Below are positions 10,255 through 21,000 of a DNA stretch of 64,000 bases, piece by piece. A program made the position numbers and the translations under genes. The notes under the pieces are model-generated. The model was not told where the DNA came from. It did no database searches and saw only the letters and a program-made list of their open reading frames with translations. Within the stretch, counting starts at the first letter, position 1, and each line of letters opens with the position of its first letter. The stretch comes from Leptodactylus fallax (taxonomy: Eukaryota > Chordata > Amphibia > Anura > Leptodactylidae): assembly GCA_947044405.1 (NCBI GenBank), contig CAMRHE010000035.1, positions 8,405,501 through 8,469,500 of the forward strand. Direction: 5' to 3'.

Positions 10255-10467
10255 GTAAAACAGATGCTAGTCACAAGCAATAGTGGATTAGACTATACGG
10301 AGCCGCTATCACCCACATGGTCGTACATACGGGTATTGCAGCAGCCGCCATACAGTCACAAGTAACGAGTGTGCAACCCTCCAACACAATTCAGACCACG
10401 CTGAAATCTGTTTCTATCTGATTGAGGTGCACACAGAGACATTCAGTGGTCAGCAAGCAGACACGCA

Positions 10468-13400
10468 ATGTCTATCAGCAGGGCATCTTCACTCAGGACG
10501 AGGTCCCGAACAAGCTGTTCCAGCAAGTCTTCAATAAAAGAATCTGCTGCTCTCGCTCGTGCAGAAGCTGAGGCGGCAAAAGTAAGATTGTCCTTTGCTT
10601 CACAAGAAATGCAACTGAAGCTAAGACAAGCAGATCAAGAAGCAGAGAAATCACGCTTGCAAGCAGATCAAGAAGCAGAGAAAGCGCGTTTGCAAGCAGA
10701 AGGTGCACGTTTGCAAGCAGATCAAGAAGCAGAGAGAGCACGCTTGCAAGCAGATCAAGAAGCAGAGAGAGTACGCTTGCAAGCAGATCGAGAGGCAGAG
10801 AGAGCACGCCTGCAGGCGACTCTGGAAAAACTGGCCGCAGAGAAAGAGGCAGCAGCCGCAATAGCCAAAGCAGAGTTCCTGGAAACCGTGGAGTTCCCCA
10901 AATCTGAGAAACACAGCAGTGTACTGGGGCCAGACCTAGATCAACAAGATCCAGCATGGCGCGTCTCAGAATACGTCCACCAGCATTCCGGAACAGGCAA
11001 CAACCATGATTCACTTCATCAACCAGCCTATGCAGATTACAAGAGATCCAACCCTGATGAACTGCAGTACCGCAAACAGGAAAGTATGCTACAAAGCGAT
11101 GTCGACCACAACTACCGATCTACAGAGCAGAAGACACAGCCTCAGCTACAATTAAAAGGATCACCCTTCGCTTCAGAACGATATTATACAGACTATCCTA
11201 GGCCAGAAGCTCCCAAAAGGTATGGTGATACACCTCACTCACACCACATCAGCACACCAGCTCATATCGGCAATAACCAAGCCTCCATGGACTTTGCTAA
11301 GTTCTTTGCTAAACGAGAGCTGGTTACCAAAGGACTTGTAAAGTTCACTGACCGCGCTGAGAGCTACAGGTCATGGCGAGCCTCTTTCCAGAACGCCATC
11401 AAAGACTTGGATCTTTCTTGTAGTGAGGAGTTAGATCTCATGATAAAGTGGCTTGGGAGTGAGTCTGCTGAACACGCCAAAAGAATAAGAGACATTAACA
11501 TAAATTATCCTGACACCGGCCTAAAGATGGTATGGGAAAGGCTTGATGAGTGTTATGGGTCAATAGAAGCTATAGAAAATGCTTTATTTAAGAGAATTGA
11601 TAATTTTCCCAGAATAGTGAGTAAAGGAGGTTACCAGAAGCTCAGGGAGCTGAGTGACTTGTTAATGGAGGTATGGGTTGCTCAAGCAGAAGGAGATCTA
11701 CCAGGCCTGGCATTTCTGAACACTGCCAGGGGTGTCAATCCAATTGTTCAGAAGCTCCCATATAACCTACAGGAGAAGTGGATCATGCATGGATCCCGTT
11801 ATAAACAGGTTAACAATGTACCATTCCCTCCTTTCTCTGTGTTTGTAGACTTTGTCAGACAACAGGCGAGAATTAGGAATGATCCTAGCTTTGATTTTAC
11901 TTTGTCATGTTCCACTGCCCCTGGTGTCAAATCTTATAAAACACCGGTGGCAGTTCACAAAACTAATGTTACCTCCACAGGTTCTTCTTACAGAACGTTC
12001 AAGTCTTCTCAAGAAGAGAATAGACCTAAGGATCTCAGCAAGCAGTGTCCCTTACATAAGAAACCACATCCTCTACTAAAATGCAGAGCCTTCAGGGAGA
12101 AGTCTCTGGAGGACCGGAAGAGTTTCCTCAAGGAAAACAACATCTGCTTCAGATGCTGCGCTACAACGTCACACTTCGCCAGGAACTGTGAGGTCAGTGT
12201 CAAATGCACAGAATGTGGTAGCACAGAACACAACACGGCTTTACACCCTAGACCACCCTCACAGATGTCATCGCAAGCTGAGGAGCCATTAGTACAGCAG
12301 ATGGACACTGACGCAATAGACACCCCGATAGTCAGCTCTCATTGTACAGAGATCTGTAAAGGATTTGTAGGAGGAAAGTCCTGCTCAAAAATCTGCCTTG
12401 TGAGAGTCTATCCGGCAGGTCACCGAGATAAGGCTATTAAGATATATGCAATCTTGGATGACCAAAGCAATAGGTCTTTAGCTAAGTCCACCTTCTTTGA
12501 CACCTTTAACATAGTAGGCCCCGGTTCTCCCTACTCCTTAAGGACATGCGCAGGTACTGTCGAGACGGCGGGGAGAAAGGCGACTGGATACAAAGTAGAA
12601 TCCATGGACGGTCAGACCTGTTTATCTCTGCCAACCATACTGGAGTGCAACCAGATTCCCGACAACAGGTCAGAGATACCTATATCGGAGGTAGCAGCAC
12701 ACCACCCTCATTTGAAGCGTATAGCTCACCTGATACCACAACTGGACCCAGAGGCTCCAATAGTCCTACTCCTCGGAAGAGACATACTACGAGTCCACAA
12801 GGTTAGGGGACTAATTAACGGTCCCCAGAACGCTCCATATGCCCAGAGACTGGACCTAGGGTGGGTCATTGTAGGAGATGTCTGTCTAGGAGGAGCACAC
12901 AAGCCGACTTCAGTCAACAGTATGCTCACTTGCACACTTGAAAAGGGACGTCCTTCTCTCTTCCAGCCTTGTCCGAGTAGTTTCCTGGTAAAAGAGTTGC
13001 CACACAGTGCTCCCCTGCCTTGTCCTTTCGCAGACCTTTCCTGTGAAGGCCATGCCTGTGATGGTGAGCCAGATCACATAGGGTGTACAGTTTTCCATAG
13101 GACAAGAGAAGACAACAGGGTCACAATGTCCATAGAAGACAGGCTGTTCTTGGACATAATGGATCAGGAAATGGTGAAAGACCAGTCAAAAAGTTGGGTC
13201 GCACCTTTACCATTTAAGCCCCAGAGACGACGCTTACCCAACAACAGGGAACTTGTCTACAATCGATTTGTCTCTCTCAAACAGAAACTTCAGAGGTCAC
13301 CAGAGACAAGACAACATTTCTTTTCCTTCATGGAGAAGATATTTAAGAACAACCATGCAGAAATCGCACCTGCGCTTCAGGATTCTGAGGAGTGTTGGTA

Positions 13401-16400
13401 CTTGCCCATATTCGGTGTGTATCATCCAAAGAAACCAGGTCAGATAAGAGTAGTATTTGACTCAAGTGCCAGGTGTGACAGTATCTCGCTAAATGATGTC
13501 CTACTATCAGGTCCAGACCTTAACAACAGACTTCTGGGAGTGCTTCTCCGCTTCCGCAGAGATTCGGTGGCATTTATGGCTGACATACAACAGATGTTTT
13601 ACTGCTTTCTTGTCAAGGAGGAACACAGAAACTTCTTGAGGTTCTTTTGGTACCGTGACAATGACCCTTGTAAAGACATTGTGGAGTATCGAATGAGAGT
13701 GCACATCTTTGGAAACAGTCCTTCCCCTGCAGTTGCGATCTATGGTCTCAGACATTCAGCCCGAGAGGGTGAAACAAGGTATGGGTCAGACGTCAGATCC
13801 TTTGTGGAAAGAGATTTTTATGTGGACGACTGCCTGAAATCCACACCCACAAGTGAGTCTGCAATCAGTCTCCTCAAAAGGGCTCAGGAAATGCTTGCTC
13901 TGTCTAATTTGAGGTTGCACAAGATTGCTTCCAACAGCCACGAATTAATGGAGGCCTTTCCCTCTCAAGATCACTCAAGTGACCTAAAGGACTTAGATCT
14001 AAGCACTGATTCCCTTCCCATGCAGCGGAGCCTTGGATTACTCTGGGATTTAAAGGTAGATGCATTCACCTTCCAAATCAGCAAGGAAGAAAAGCCTTTC
14101 ACACGCAGAGGTGTCTTGTCTATCATAAACAGCTTATATGACCCTCTGGGATTTGTAGCTCCTGTTACTATCCAAGGTAAATGGATGTTAAGAGACTTCA
14201 CCCAAGAGAAATCTGATTGGGATGATCCTCTTCCTGTAGGAAAAAGAGACCTGTGGGCAGATTGGAGGAAGTCTCTGGAAGCTTTGTCCAGCCTTCATGT
14301 GACACGACCTTATGCTTCCGTACCATCAACAGAAGTCAAAATACAAAGACTCTGCATCTTCTGCGATGTTTCAGTCAAAGCGATTGCAGCAGTGGCATAC
14401 CTAAAAACTATAGACGTTGAAGATCAATGCCATATAGGATTTGTCATGAGCCGGACAAAACTGGCGCCACTCCGTGAACACACAATACCCAGGCTAGAAC
14501 TCTGTGCTGCTGTGCTTGCAGTGGAGTTGGCTGAACTCGTAACGACAGCAATGAACTTGGAAATCAAGGAAGTTGAGTTCTACACGGACAGCAAGGTAGT
14601 CCTAGGGTATATCTGCAACGAAACCCGACGCTTTTATGTCTATGTCAGCAATCGGGTTCTAAGGATCAGGAGATCCACTTGTCCTAAGCAGTGGCATTAT
14701 GTGCCTACACATCATAATCCAGCGGACCACGCGACCAGATCTGTCACGCCAAGCCACCTTAAAGACACAACATGGTTTACGGGTCCTAGATTCTTATACC
14801 ATCCAACATCCTGCGTTGCCAGATCAGATGCATTTGAACTAATAGAGCCAGACGCCGATGAGGAAATCCGCCCTCAGGTATCCGTTTTGCGCACAGTGAC
14901 TTTGGACAAACACTTCAAATCCCATCGTTTCAGCAAGTTCTCAACTTGGAAGTCACTTGTTCGTGCGGTTGCTTGTTTAGTTCATATAGCTGAGTCTTAC
15001 AAGTCGACCTTACCTACGGGACAGAAACCCTGCAAAGGTTGGCATCACTGTAGACATGCTTTTACTGCTCCCAACTTAGAGAGGTCCAAGAACTTGATAA
15101 TTCGCACAGTACAACGTGAGTGTTATGCCAAAGAAATAGACCACCTCAATAAAAAGCAATCCATTCCTAAGGACAGTGCTTTGAAGAAGCTTGATCCAAT
15201 CATCGACCAAGATGGGTTGCTCAGGATAGGAGGCCGTCTTCATGAAGCCAAAGTGGAATTTATGGAAAAACATCCACTAATAATTCATGGACATCATCAT
15301 GTCACAACGTTGCTTGTGCAACACCACCACATTCAAGTGAAGCACCAGGGCCGATTGTTTACTGAAGGGAATCTACGAGCTGCTGGACTGTGGATAGTTG
15401 GAGCAAAGAGATGTGTGAGCAAACTTATCTTCAACTGTGTTACTTGTCGCAAACTTCGTGGCAAGTTTCAGAATCCGAAATGGCCAATCTCCCACCTGAC
15501 AGACTCAGTACAGATCCTCCTTTCACTAACGTAGGTCTGGATGTATTCGGTCCTTGGTCTGTAGCTACACGGCATACTAGAGGAATCCATGTCAGTGCGA
15601 AACGCTGGGCAGTTCTGTTTACTTGTATGTCCAGCAGAGCTGTCCATATAGAAGTGATTGAATCGATGGACACTTCAAGTTTCATAAACGCACTTCAACG
15701 GTTTATCGCCATCAGAGGGCCTGTAAAGCATATTCGTTCTGACAGAGGTACAAATTTTGTTGGTGCAGTGAAAGAACTTCAAATTCCCTCCAACTTAGAC
15801 ACTACTAATGTGGAGAGATACTTAAGTGAGCAAGCATGCACCTGGACTTTCAATCCACCACATTCTTCTCACATGGGAGGTGCCTGGGAGAGAATGATAG
15901 GGATAGCACGCAGAATCTTGGACTCAATCTTCTTGCAAGTGGGGAGTACAAGACTCACCCATGAGAGTTTAATGACATTCTTGGCAGAAGTTTCAGCCAT
16001 CATGAATGCCAGACCATTAACTACGCTATCTAGCGGCTCTGGAGATTTGACTATTCTCACTCCTGCCATGTTGTTGACCCAGAAAACCAGTGTTCTGAGT
16101 GCACCATCTGGAGATTTTGGTGACAAAGACCTTTACAGACGACAATGGAGGCAAGTGCAAAGTCTCTCCAATGCTTTCTGGGACAGATGGAGGAAGCAGT
16201 ACATCTCTACCTTACAACCAAGGAGGAAGTGGCAGACTAACAAGCGAAACATTAGACCTGGAGACGTCGTGCTCATGAAAGACAGCCAGTTGCACCGGAA
16301 TGAGTGGCCACTGGGCCTCATCACTCAAACGTTCCCAAGCAAAGATGGGAATGTACGTAAAGCCGAGGTCAAAGTGTGGAAGCTTGGCGAGAGTGAGCTA

Positions 16401-16469
16401 TTCCTCAGGCCAGCAGCTGAGCTTGTTGTATTGTTTTCACAAGAGGAGCCTAATAGTGGCATCTCTTGA
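10468..16469 (+). pseudogene. BEL/Pao Gag-Pol polyprotein, one frameshift in integrase
   Basis: Frame open for 1688 codons from ATG 10468 to 15534; the rest of the integrase is in another frame that stays open to 16469. Domains by residue from 10468: an 11-residue tandem repeat predicted coiled coil (about 50-115); capsid-like region (about 270-500); two zinc-knuckle-like motifs (about 560-595, CFRCC and CTECG); A17-type protease with ILDDQSNRS (about 660); reverse transcriptase with FMADIQQ (about 1037) and YVDD (about 1118); RNase H with CDVSVKA and YTDSKVV (about 1300-1380); integrase zinc region with HHHIQ and CVTCRK (about 1610-1655). The integrase core DDE (LDVFGPW, SDRGTNF, AWERMIG) lies past the frame change. 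The break falls near an A run at 15478-15480 and equals a net loss of one base. Confidence 0.93.
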
Positions 16470-16473
16470 TACC

Positions 16474-16483
16474 AGACGGGGAG
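16474..16483 (+). promoter_or_regulatory. Polypurine tract of the BEL element
   Basis: The purine-rich agacggggag immediately precedes the right LTR, the expected site for plus-strand DNA priming. Confidence 0.7.
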
Positions 16484-16938
16484 TGTTCTGCCCAATGGAT
16501 CAGAATCTGATGTTAAAAGTGTATAATCTCATTTTACATACTTGTGTTAATGTATAGTCTAATTAGGTTATAGCACCATGTAGTGGTCTTTCAGTTACAT
16601 TACCTGTTGAATTCTCCTTATGAAGCTATTGCATTATGGGAGCTACAATGCACTCTGGGTAAAGCAAGGCATTCTGGGAGCAAGAAACCTGCCCACAAGA
16701 CATTGGGATGCCATCTCTTGCACTACTCCACACTTGAGCTCCATTATCCTTGTGCAAGCATATCTGTTTTAACACAACATATCATATATCAATATCATCA
16801 TCACATTACCATATTTACAACCTGTTGACCAATAAATTCTTAGACTACAGAAAAAACAGTCTGTTTATTTGGAAGACAGAGAAGGTTTATGCTGTATGTC
16901 AGACTGCACACTGAGAGAACGTGTAAGAAGACAGAACA
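16484..16938 (+). repeat. Right (3') LTR of the BEL element
   Basis: 455 bp, same length as the left LTR and identical to it by eye, including the AATAAA signal. Confidence 0.95.
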
Positions 16939-16989
16939 ATGTATCTTGAGTGTGCGCCGAGATCTCAGACAAGAGCTTTCCCTGATAGG

Positions 16990-17232
16990 CAAAAGGGGGT
17001 TTTGGGGCAAGGGGGGGGCCCCCATTTTTTTCCCGCCCCAAAAGGGCTTTTTTCCGCTAGGGGGGGGGGGGGGGGGGGGGGGGCAGGTCAAAAAAGAAGG
17101 GGGGGGGGGGGGGGGGGGGGGGGGGGCCGGGGGGGGAAATTTTGTGTGGTGAGGGGGGGAGAGGGGTATATCCCCCCGGAGGGGGGGAGGGGGGGGGGGA
17201 GAAAAAAAAAAACCCCCTTTTTCTTTTTTTTT

Positions 17233-17288
<56 letters not shown>

Positions 17289-17490
17289 ATTTTTTTTTTT
17301 TATTGGTTTTTTTTTTTTTTGTATATAACAGGTGTCAGGCTGTATACTCACAGTTGGACACCTGCTTCTAATTAATGCTTCTAATTATTGGAAAACTTTT
17401 GCTCCTGTGTTTAACCCTTTTGATGTCGTGGTCAAAAAAAAAAAAAATGGCTCTTTAAGGGGGAAAAAAATTTTTTTTTTTCCCCCCCCC

Positions 17491-17527
<37 letters not shown>

Positions 17528-17531
17528 TTAA

Positions 17532-17567
<36 letters not shown>

Positions 17568-17625
17568 AAAAAAAATTTTTTTTTTTATAAAAAAAAAAAA
17601 TAAAAAAAAAAAAATAAAAAATGGA
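16990..17625. repeat. Extreme homopolymer block (G, T, C, A)
   Basis: Runs of G, then T (17235-17284), then a short normal-looking island (17321-17433), then runs of T, C and A to 17625. It mirrors the block at 9311-9796 on the other side of the BEL element. Open frames through it (16889-17375 on the + strand) are artefacts of low complexity. Confidence 0.85.
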
Positions 17626-18034
17626 AAGTGGCATTAAGAAAAAAATAATAATTAGAAAAGGAGGTTTTGCCTTTTAAAACTAGTAAAACTTAAAAAAATA
17701 CAAATTTGCTATTAATATAATCATATAGACCCAGAGAATAAATTTACCATGTTATTTAAGCCAGAAGGTGCAAAATTTATAACGTAAAAATACTATAATA
17801 GAATTGCTGCCTTTTTTATTTTCCTCCTAGAAAGCATTAATAAAAGTTAATAAATGAGATATAGGTACACCCCAAAATAGTGCCATTTAACACTATAACT
17901 TGTCCCACAAAAAAACATGCCCTCATTAAGTTACATTGACATGGCTGCAAACCATGAAAAGGGGGCATTTTTTATGTCTAAAGGAGAAAATGTTTACCAT
18001 AGTCAATAGACGGGCTTCTTTACAGTAAGAGCTA
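17626..18034. other. AT-rich, no gene seen
   Basis: Ordinary AT-rich sequence up to the start of Tc1 element D; nothing recognised. Confidence 0.4.
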
Positions 18035-19616
18035 CAGTCCAGCTCATCGTTATTGGCACCCATGAAGTTTAAGTAAATATTGTGGAATATCTCCTGAAAA
18101 AAATGAATCAAGTTAAACAGCTTTTTTTGTTTTGAGCACTCGTGTTAAATACAAAAGAGCAAAAGATAAACAACAATTAAAAAAAAAAAAACAATGGGAG
18201 GGAAAAATACAAAAACCTAAAGCTTGATGTGACACTGGTAAAGCTTGGTGTGACCCTGGCAAAGCTTGATGTGACCCTGGTATTGTCACCCTTTACATTT
18301 AATTAGTATGGAAACACATTTTGACTCACCTGTCTTAAATGAGAAACACCTGTGATAAATTTATCGGTGCCCATGTGACATGAATTAGCCAATGAATGAT
18401 GACTTAAGTCTTTAAAAAAGCCACATGTTAGGCCCTGTTCCTTTGTCACAATGGTGAAGACAAATGAGTTGTCTGAGGACATCAGAACTACTATTATTAG
18501 CAAACACAGGTATACGGCCATCTCCAAAGACCTTGGTATCCCTGTTTCAACAGTTATTAAGAAGTTTGCCAAGCATGGAACCGTCAAGAACCTCCCTGGA
18601 TGTGGGGGAAAGAGGAAAACTGACAAGAGATTTCTTCGAAGGTTGATTTGAATGGTGGAAAAAACACCAAGTCAAACATCCAAAGACCTGAAGGCTAACT
18701 TGGAACAGTCTGGGGTCTTGGTTTCAACAAGTACCATACGCCACACACTAAACCATGCAGAGCTTTATGGGCGAAGGCCAAGGAAGAAACCATTGCTGAA
18801 GAAAAGACATAAAAAGGAATGACTGATCTTTGCCAAAGAGTACCTTGACAAACCACAATCCTTCTGGGAAAATATTCTGTGGGCAGATGAAACAAAAATC
18901 GAGCTTTTTGGCAATGCAAAGCAATAGTTTGTTTACAGACAGCTCAATGAAGGTCATAAGGAAAAGAACACCCTACCAACAGTTAAGCATGGTGGAGGAT
19001 CCATAATGCTGTGAGGTTGCTTTGCTGCGTCTGGTACTTGACCGTATCACAAATGTCCTACTCAGTGTAAGAAAACTTGGTTTGAGTAGAAGATCATGGG
19101 TCCTCCAGCAAGACAATGACCCAAAGCAAAAAAACAAAACTACACAGGAATGGTTGAAAAAGAAAAAAATGGACTGTTTTAAAAAGGCCAGCAATGAGTC
19201 CTGACCTCAATCCCATTGTAAATTTTTGGGGTGAGATGAAATCTGCCATTGGGAAAAAGAACCCTCAAACATCCAAGAGCTTGGACAAACTGCAAAGGAA
19301 GAGTGGGAGAAAATACCAGATGAGAAATGCAAGAAGCTTATAGATGGCTACAAGAAACGTTTGGAGGCTGTCATCAATACCAAAAGGTGTGCAGCCAAGT
19401 ATTACTTAGGGGTGCCTTTATTGCTGCACATGCTGTTTATTCTGTTACTTCTTTGAAATTACAACATGTAAGTTGAAAAACAACATTTTATTGTTACTTT
19501 GGACCACTAATTAAAAAACCTGAGGAAATAACTTTGGTACATTTCCATTTATTTGTGAAGATATTGCTCAGTCTATGAAAAAAATGAAGTGCTGCCAATA
19601 ATGGTGAGCATCACTG
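18035..19616 (+). mobile_element. Tc1/mariner element D, both ends present
   Basis: Left end cagtccagctcatcgttatt (18035) and right end, inverted, aataatggtgagcatcactg (ending 19616). TA lies outside both ends (18033-18034 and 19617-19618). A small tandem repeat (agcttgatgtgaccctgg units, 18220-18280) lies inside the left part. 1582 bp; transposase inactive. Confidence 0.88.
18451..19457 (+). pseudogene. Tc1 transposase of element D, dead
   Basis: Starts MVKTNELSEDIRTTI at 18451. The first stop is at codon 67 (TGA at 18649). Beyond it, recognisable blocks appear in shifting frames: LYGRRPRKKPLL, then a first catalytic block reading ADETKIELFG, then VKHGGGSIML followed by a stop, QQDNDPKQKNK near 19110, and NPIVNFWGE where the catalytic E is V. 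The C-terminal end (AAKYYLG) is at about 19394-19416. At least four stops and several indels make this one of the oldest Tc1 copies here. Confidence 0.85.
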
Positions 19617-19618
19617 TA

Positions 19619-20184
19619 TCTATGGAACTCACTTTCACCGGATGTTGTGATGGTTGATAACTTCTACAAGTTCAAGAAGGGACTAAATGCCTTTTTGAAA
19701 GGAAAAACATCACAAATTATGGGAGCTAGTGTTTTGAGATGGAATGTTGATCCAGGGATTTATTCAGAGTATCAAATTTGGAATAGGGAAGGAATTATTT
19801 CCCCTAATGCGGGTCAGCTGGTGTCCACCTCATGTGTTTTTTTTTTTGCCTTTCTCTGAATCAACATGGCAGGTATATAATTTTAACTTGATAGATTTCT
19901 TTCATTATCCAGACTTACTATTTTACTATGCAAACTTCTGTAACAGCATATGTTTGACATTCCAGACATAAAATTTTAACTTGCCATTTTAGTTCAAGCA
20001 ATGTCTGGAGATTACATTCATATACCCTACCCTATCAATATTCAGATGCTTTATAGCAAGACATGATTTATAAACATACAACATGCATAATGCACAATAG
20101 CCCTTATAAATCCTAACACCAGTGCTTGAAAAAGCTCAGCCAGTGCTTAACAGATAAACTAGATATTAGTATATATGTATACCT
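19619..20184 (+). other. Dispersed-repeat fragment with degraded coding look, family unknown
   Basis: A 70-codon open frame (19647-19859; VDNFYKFKKGLNAFLKG) and its continuation look like a repeat-derived protein end that I recall from other fish and frog genomes, possibly a LINE C-terminal region. I cannot name it. From 19980 to 20184 I see nothing. Confidence 0.3.
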
Positions 20185-20430
20185 GGGGCATAATAGTGTG
20201 TGCAGGGGCCACTATGGGGCATAATACTGTGTGCAGGGGCCACTATGGGGCATAATACTGTGTGCAGGGGCCACTATGGGAATAATACTGTGTGCAGGGG
20301 CCACTATGGGGAATAATACTGTGTGTAGGAGCCACTATGGGGCATAATACTGTGTGCAGGGGCCACTATGGGGCATAATACTGTGTGCAGGGGCCACTAT
20401 GGCGCATAATAGTGTGTGCAGAAATGCGTT
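20185..20430. repeat. 30-bp minisatellite, locus 1
   Basis: About eight copies of a unit near cataatactgtgtgcagggg plus ccactatggg. The same unit forms the arrays at 26527-26880 and 43790-44230, each within or beside a hAT-like element. Confidence 0.92.
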
Positions 20431-20541
20431 TTTTGGGGGGGGGTTGGAGGGGGCGGTCCGGGGGGGGGTTGGGGGCAGCAGTTTGGGGGGGCCATGTCAA
20501 ATGTTCTCCTTAGGGCCCAGCCATTTCTAGTTACGCCACTG
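20431..20541. mobile_element. hAT-like terminus following minisatellite 1
   Basis: After a G-rich stretch the sequence ends ...gggcccagccatttctag ttacgccactg. Its inverse, cagtggcgtaactagaaatg, is a typical hAT-type end. I could not find the matching left end or an 8-bp duplication (the right flank is catcacgc), so this is a partial element. Confidence 0.55.
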
Positions 20542-21000
20542 CATCACGCCATGATGCAACAACGTCAGTACATGGAAGTGATGCGTTCCATGTCCCTGCA
20601 TGGGTCCTCTGATCTTAAACAGAGTTTAAACTATGAGGCTTGCATTCCAAGTCTCAACATAGAACCTCTGACCTAAACTAAACATCAATAAAAGAATCGG
20701 TAAAGCAATCTAAGTGTCCATAGACTGAAACATGCTTTACAAATACAAATATATGCACAAGAAGAGACACATAAATAAAAAAATTTAGATGCTAACAGTA
20801 AATACACCATATATTATAAATTTATAGTTAACATCAATAATAATTATATACATAAAAAATATAAATATGAAATAGGAAAAATTTAATGATAATAGAATGA
20901 TAAATAATTAACTAAAAAAAATCACATATAAAAATAAACAAAAATTATAATATAATTTATGCAATAAAATAAAAAAGAAAGTGCAAATTATGAGTTTATA
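20542..21000. other. AT-rich, no gene seen
   Basis: Mostly A/T-rich sequence, with low complexity at 20760-20990, up to Tc1 element E. Confidence 0.4.

Larger units (their letters stand above)
9800..16938 (+). mobile_element. BEL/Pao LTR retrotransposon, complete, recent
   Basis: Two 455-bp LTRs (9800-10254 and 16484-16938) flank a Gag-Pol frame. The LTRs begin TGTTCTG and end CAGAACA, a perfect short inverted repeat. Reading them side by side I find no difference, which indicates a very recent insertion or recent gene conversion. A purine tract (agacggggag) precedes the right LTR. The Pol order protease, reverse transcriptase, RNase H, integrase with an A17-type protease marks the BEL/Pao group. 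No convincing primer-binding site follows the left LTR. The bases beside the two ends (gggta on the left, atgta on the right) do not form a clear duplication; the left flank is a homopolymer block. Confidence 0.95.

Noticed and set aside
10493..11014. A 173-codon open frame antisense to Gag (and a shorter overlapping one)
   Set aside because: The Leu-rich translation is the mirror of the 33-bp Gag repeat; it is a frame shadow.
15390..15534. Programmed frameshifting in the BEL integrase
   Set aside because: The overlap lies in the middle of the integrase domain, not at a Gag/Pol border. BEL elements normally have one long frame, and the sequence lacks a clear slippery site with structure. A one-base loss is simpler.
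9899..16828. Two identical 81-codon open frames (9899-10144 and 16583-16828)
   Set aside because: They are the same stretch of the two LTRs of the BEL element; identity follows from LTR duplication, not from a duplicated gene.
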